Assembly: GCA_030623665.1 (NCBI GenBank)
Contig: JAUXLO010000011.1
Coordinates: 1-15,003, forward strand
Direction of reading: 5' to 3'
DNA length: 15,003 nucleotides
Origin: Planctomycetota bacterium
Lineage (GTDB): Bacteria; Planctomycetota; Brocadiia; Brocadiales; Bathyanammoxibiaceae
Part shown: positions 14,489 through 15,003 of the stretch, in pieces
Numbering within the stretch: position 1 is the first letter of the stretch
How the letters are laid out: each line of letters opens with the position of its first letter
Translations under genes and position numbers: made by a program
Notes under the pieces: model-generated
Told to the model about the DNA's origin: nothing
Database searches by the model: none
What the model saw: the letters and a program-made list of their open reading frames with translations, nothing else

Positions 14489-15003
14489 CTATCTCTTTCT
14501 TCCTGACCGTCTTGCGATAGCTTCTCCCGCTATCTCCTTTATCTTTTCATCCTCATCAGCATTCACGAGCTCTGCCAAGACCTTATCTGCTCTGTCACCG
14601 CCTATATACCCAATGGCCCATACGACGGTCTCTCTCACCTTAAAGTCCTCATCATAAATAGAGCGCACCAGGGACTGTATGGCCTTTGAGTCTCCTATCC
14701 AGCCCATTGCCAGAGCGGCCCTCTCCCTAACCCTTGCATCAGGGTCTCTCAACGCCCTTACGAGTGCGGGTATGGCCGGACGCCCTATCCTTACCATGGC
14801 CCAAGTGCTTTTCCTTCTAACGAATCGTTCGTCGTCCCTCAAGGCGGTCAGAAGAGCCCCGAGAGCGTCTTCCCCTATTGTGGAAAGGGCCCATGCAGCC
14901 TGGGAACGGGCCCATATAGAATATGGCTCCCCCGTATTTTCCATCAGAAATTCGCCCAGTTTCGTCGACGCAGCCGGGTCGCCTATCTTGCCCAACACCG
15001 TGG
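14489..15003 (-). CDS. HEAT-repeat / PBS-lyase-like repeat protein, C-terminal part (truncated by window edge)
   Basis: The frame is open to the right edge, so the N-terminus lies outside. About 171 residues are visible, made of consecutive helical repeats of roughly 31-35 residues with the recurring pattern V-R-x-x-A-x-x-A-(L/M)-x-x-I-G. Examples are RSQAAWALSTIGEDAL, RRKSTWAMVRIGRPAI, RERAALAMGWIGDSKA and RETVVWAIGYIGGDRA. It ends in a basic tail, ARRSGRKR. These HEAT or EZ-HEAT repeats are protein-binding scaffolds and are also found in phycobilin-lyase relatives. The family alone does not give a function. Tight coupling to cobA-hemD hints at a link to tetrapyrrole metabolism, but the gene order could be incidental. 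The GTG at 14998 is probably internal. Confidence 0.85.
   Translation of the reverse strand, partial: TVLGKIGDPAASTKLGEFLMENTGEPYSIWARSQAAWALSTIGEDALGALLTALRDDERFVRRKSTWAMVRIGRPAIPALVRALRDPDARVRERAALAMGWIGDSKAIQSLVRSIYDEDFKVRETVVWAIGYIGGDRADKVLAELVNADEDEKIKEIAGEAIARRSGRKR

Overview
The window is ordinary-looking bacterial chromosome of moderate GC. It is gene-dense and mixes blocks of genes on both strands. Isoleucine ATA and arginine AGG codons are common throughout. A LolC/LolE-type permease suggests a diderm (outer membrane) cell. The tryptophanyl-tRNA synthetase carries the cysteine pattern of the iron-sulfur-binding form, and a radical SAM HemW is present, so the host is probably anaerobic or at least rich in iron-sulfur proteins. 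I cannot assign a lineage from sequence alone. A Planctomycetota, Nitrospirota or similar deep-branching host would fit, but this is a guess.

Layout. Positions 1-583 (+) hold the 3' part of a phosphohexomutase. After a 247-base gap with a large imperfect palindrome, a plus-strand run holds a DUF488 protein, protein-L-isoaspartate methyltransferase, an Mth938-like protein, hemW, efp and a polyprenyl diphosphate synthase (831-5344). Convergent to it on the minus strand is the pair trpS-argS (8161-5414). A small heat shock gene (8477-8911, +) follows with a textbook sigma-70 promoter. Next come two minus-strand genes, an unrecognised TPR protein (9146-10042) and a Lol-type permease (10241-11497). 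aroC (11719-12873, +) is divergent from the permease. Minus-strand cobA-hemD (12964-14475) follows a HEAT-repeat gene that runs off the right edge.

Functions are mostly housekeeping: translation (EF-P, ArgRS, TrpRS), tetrapyrroles (CobA-HemD fusion, HemW), isoprenoids, chorismate, and protein repair or folding (Pcm, Hsp20). I found no defence island, integrase, CRISPR array, rRNA or tRNA, and no multi-gene system that looks new.

The unexplained structure lies between the genes. There are three AT-poor, hairpin-forming or terminally inverted-repeat elements (about 670-716, 4188-4312, 8205-8353) plus a compact 54-base perfect-arm palindrome (11588-11641). They share short sequence cores and look like a family of miniature, non-coding mobile or structured repeats. 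One of them appears to supply a start codon to the isoprenoid gene, and another a promoter half to trpS. The best protein-level points are the iron-sulfur TrpRS motif, an EF-P whose tip residue is Asn rather than Lys or Arg, and a rearranged HIGH motif in ArgRS.
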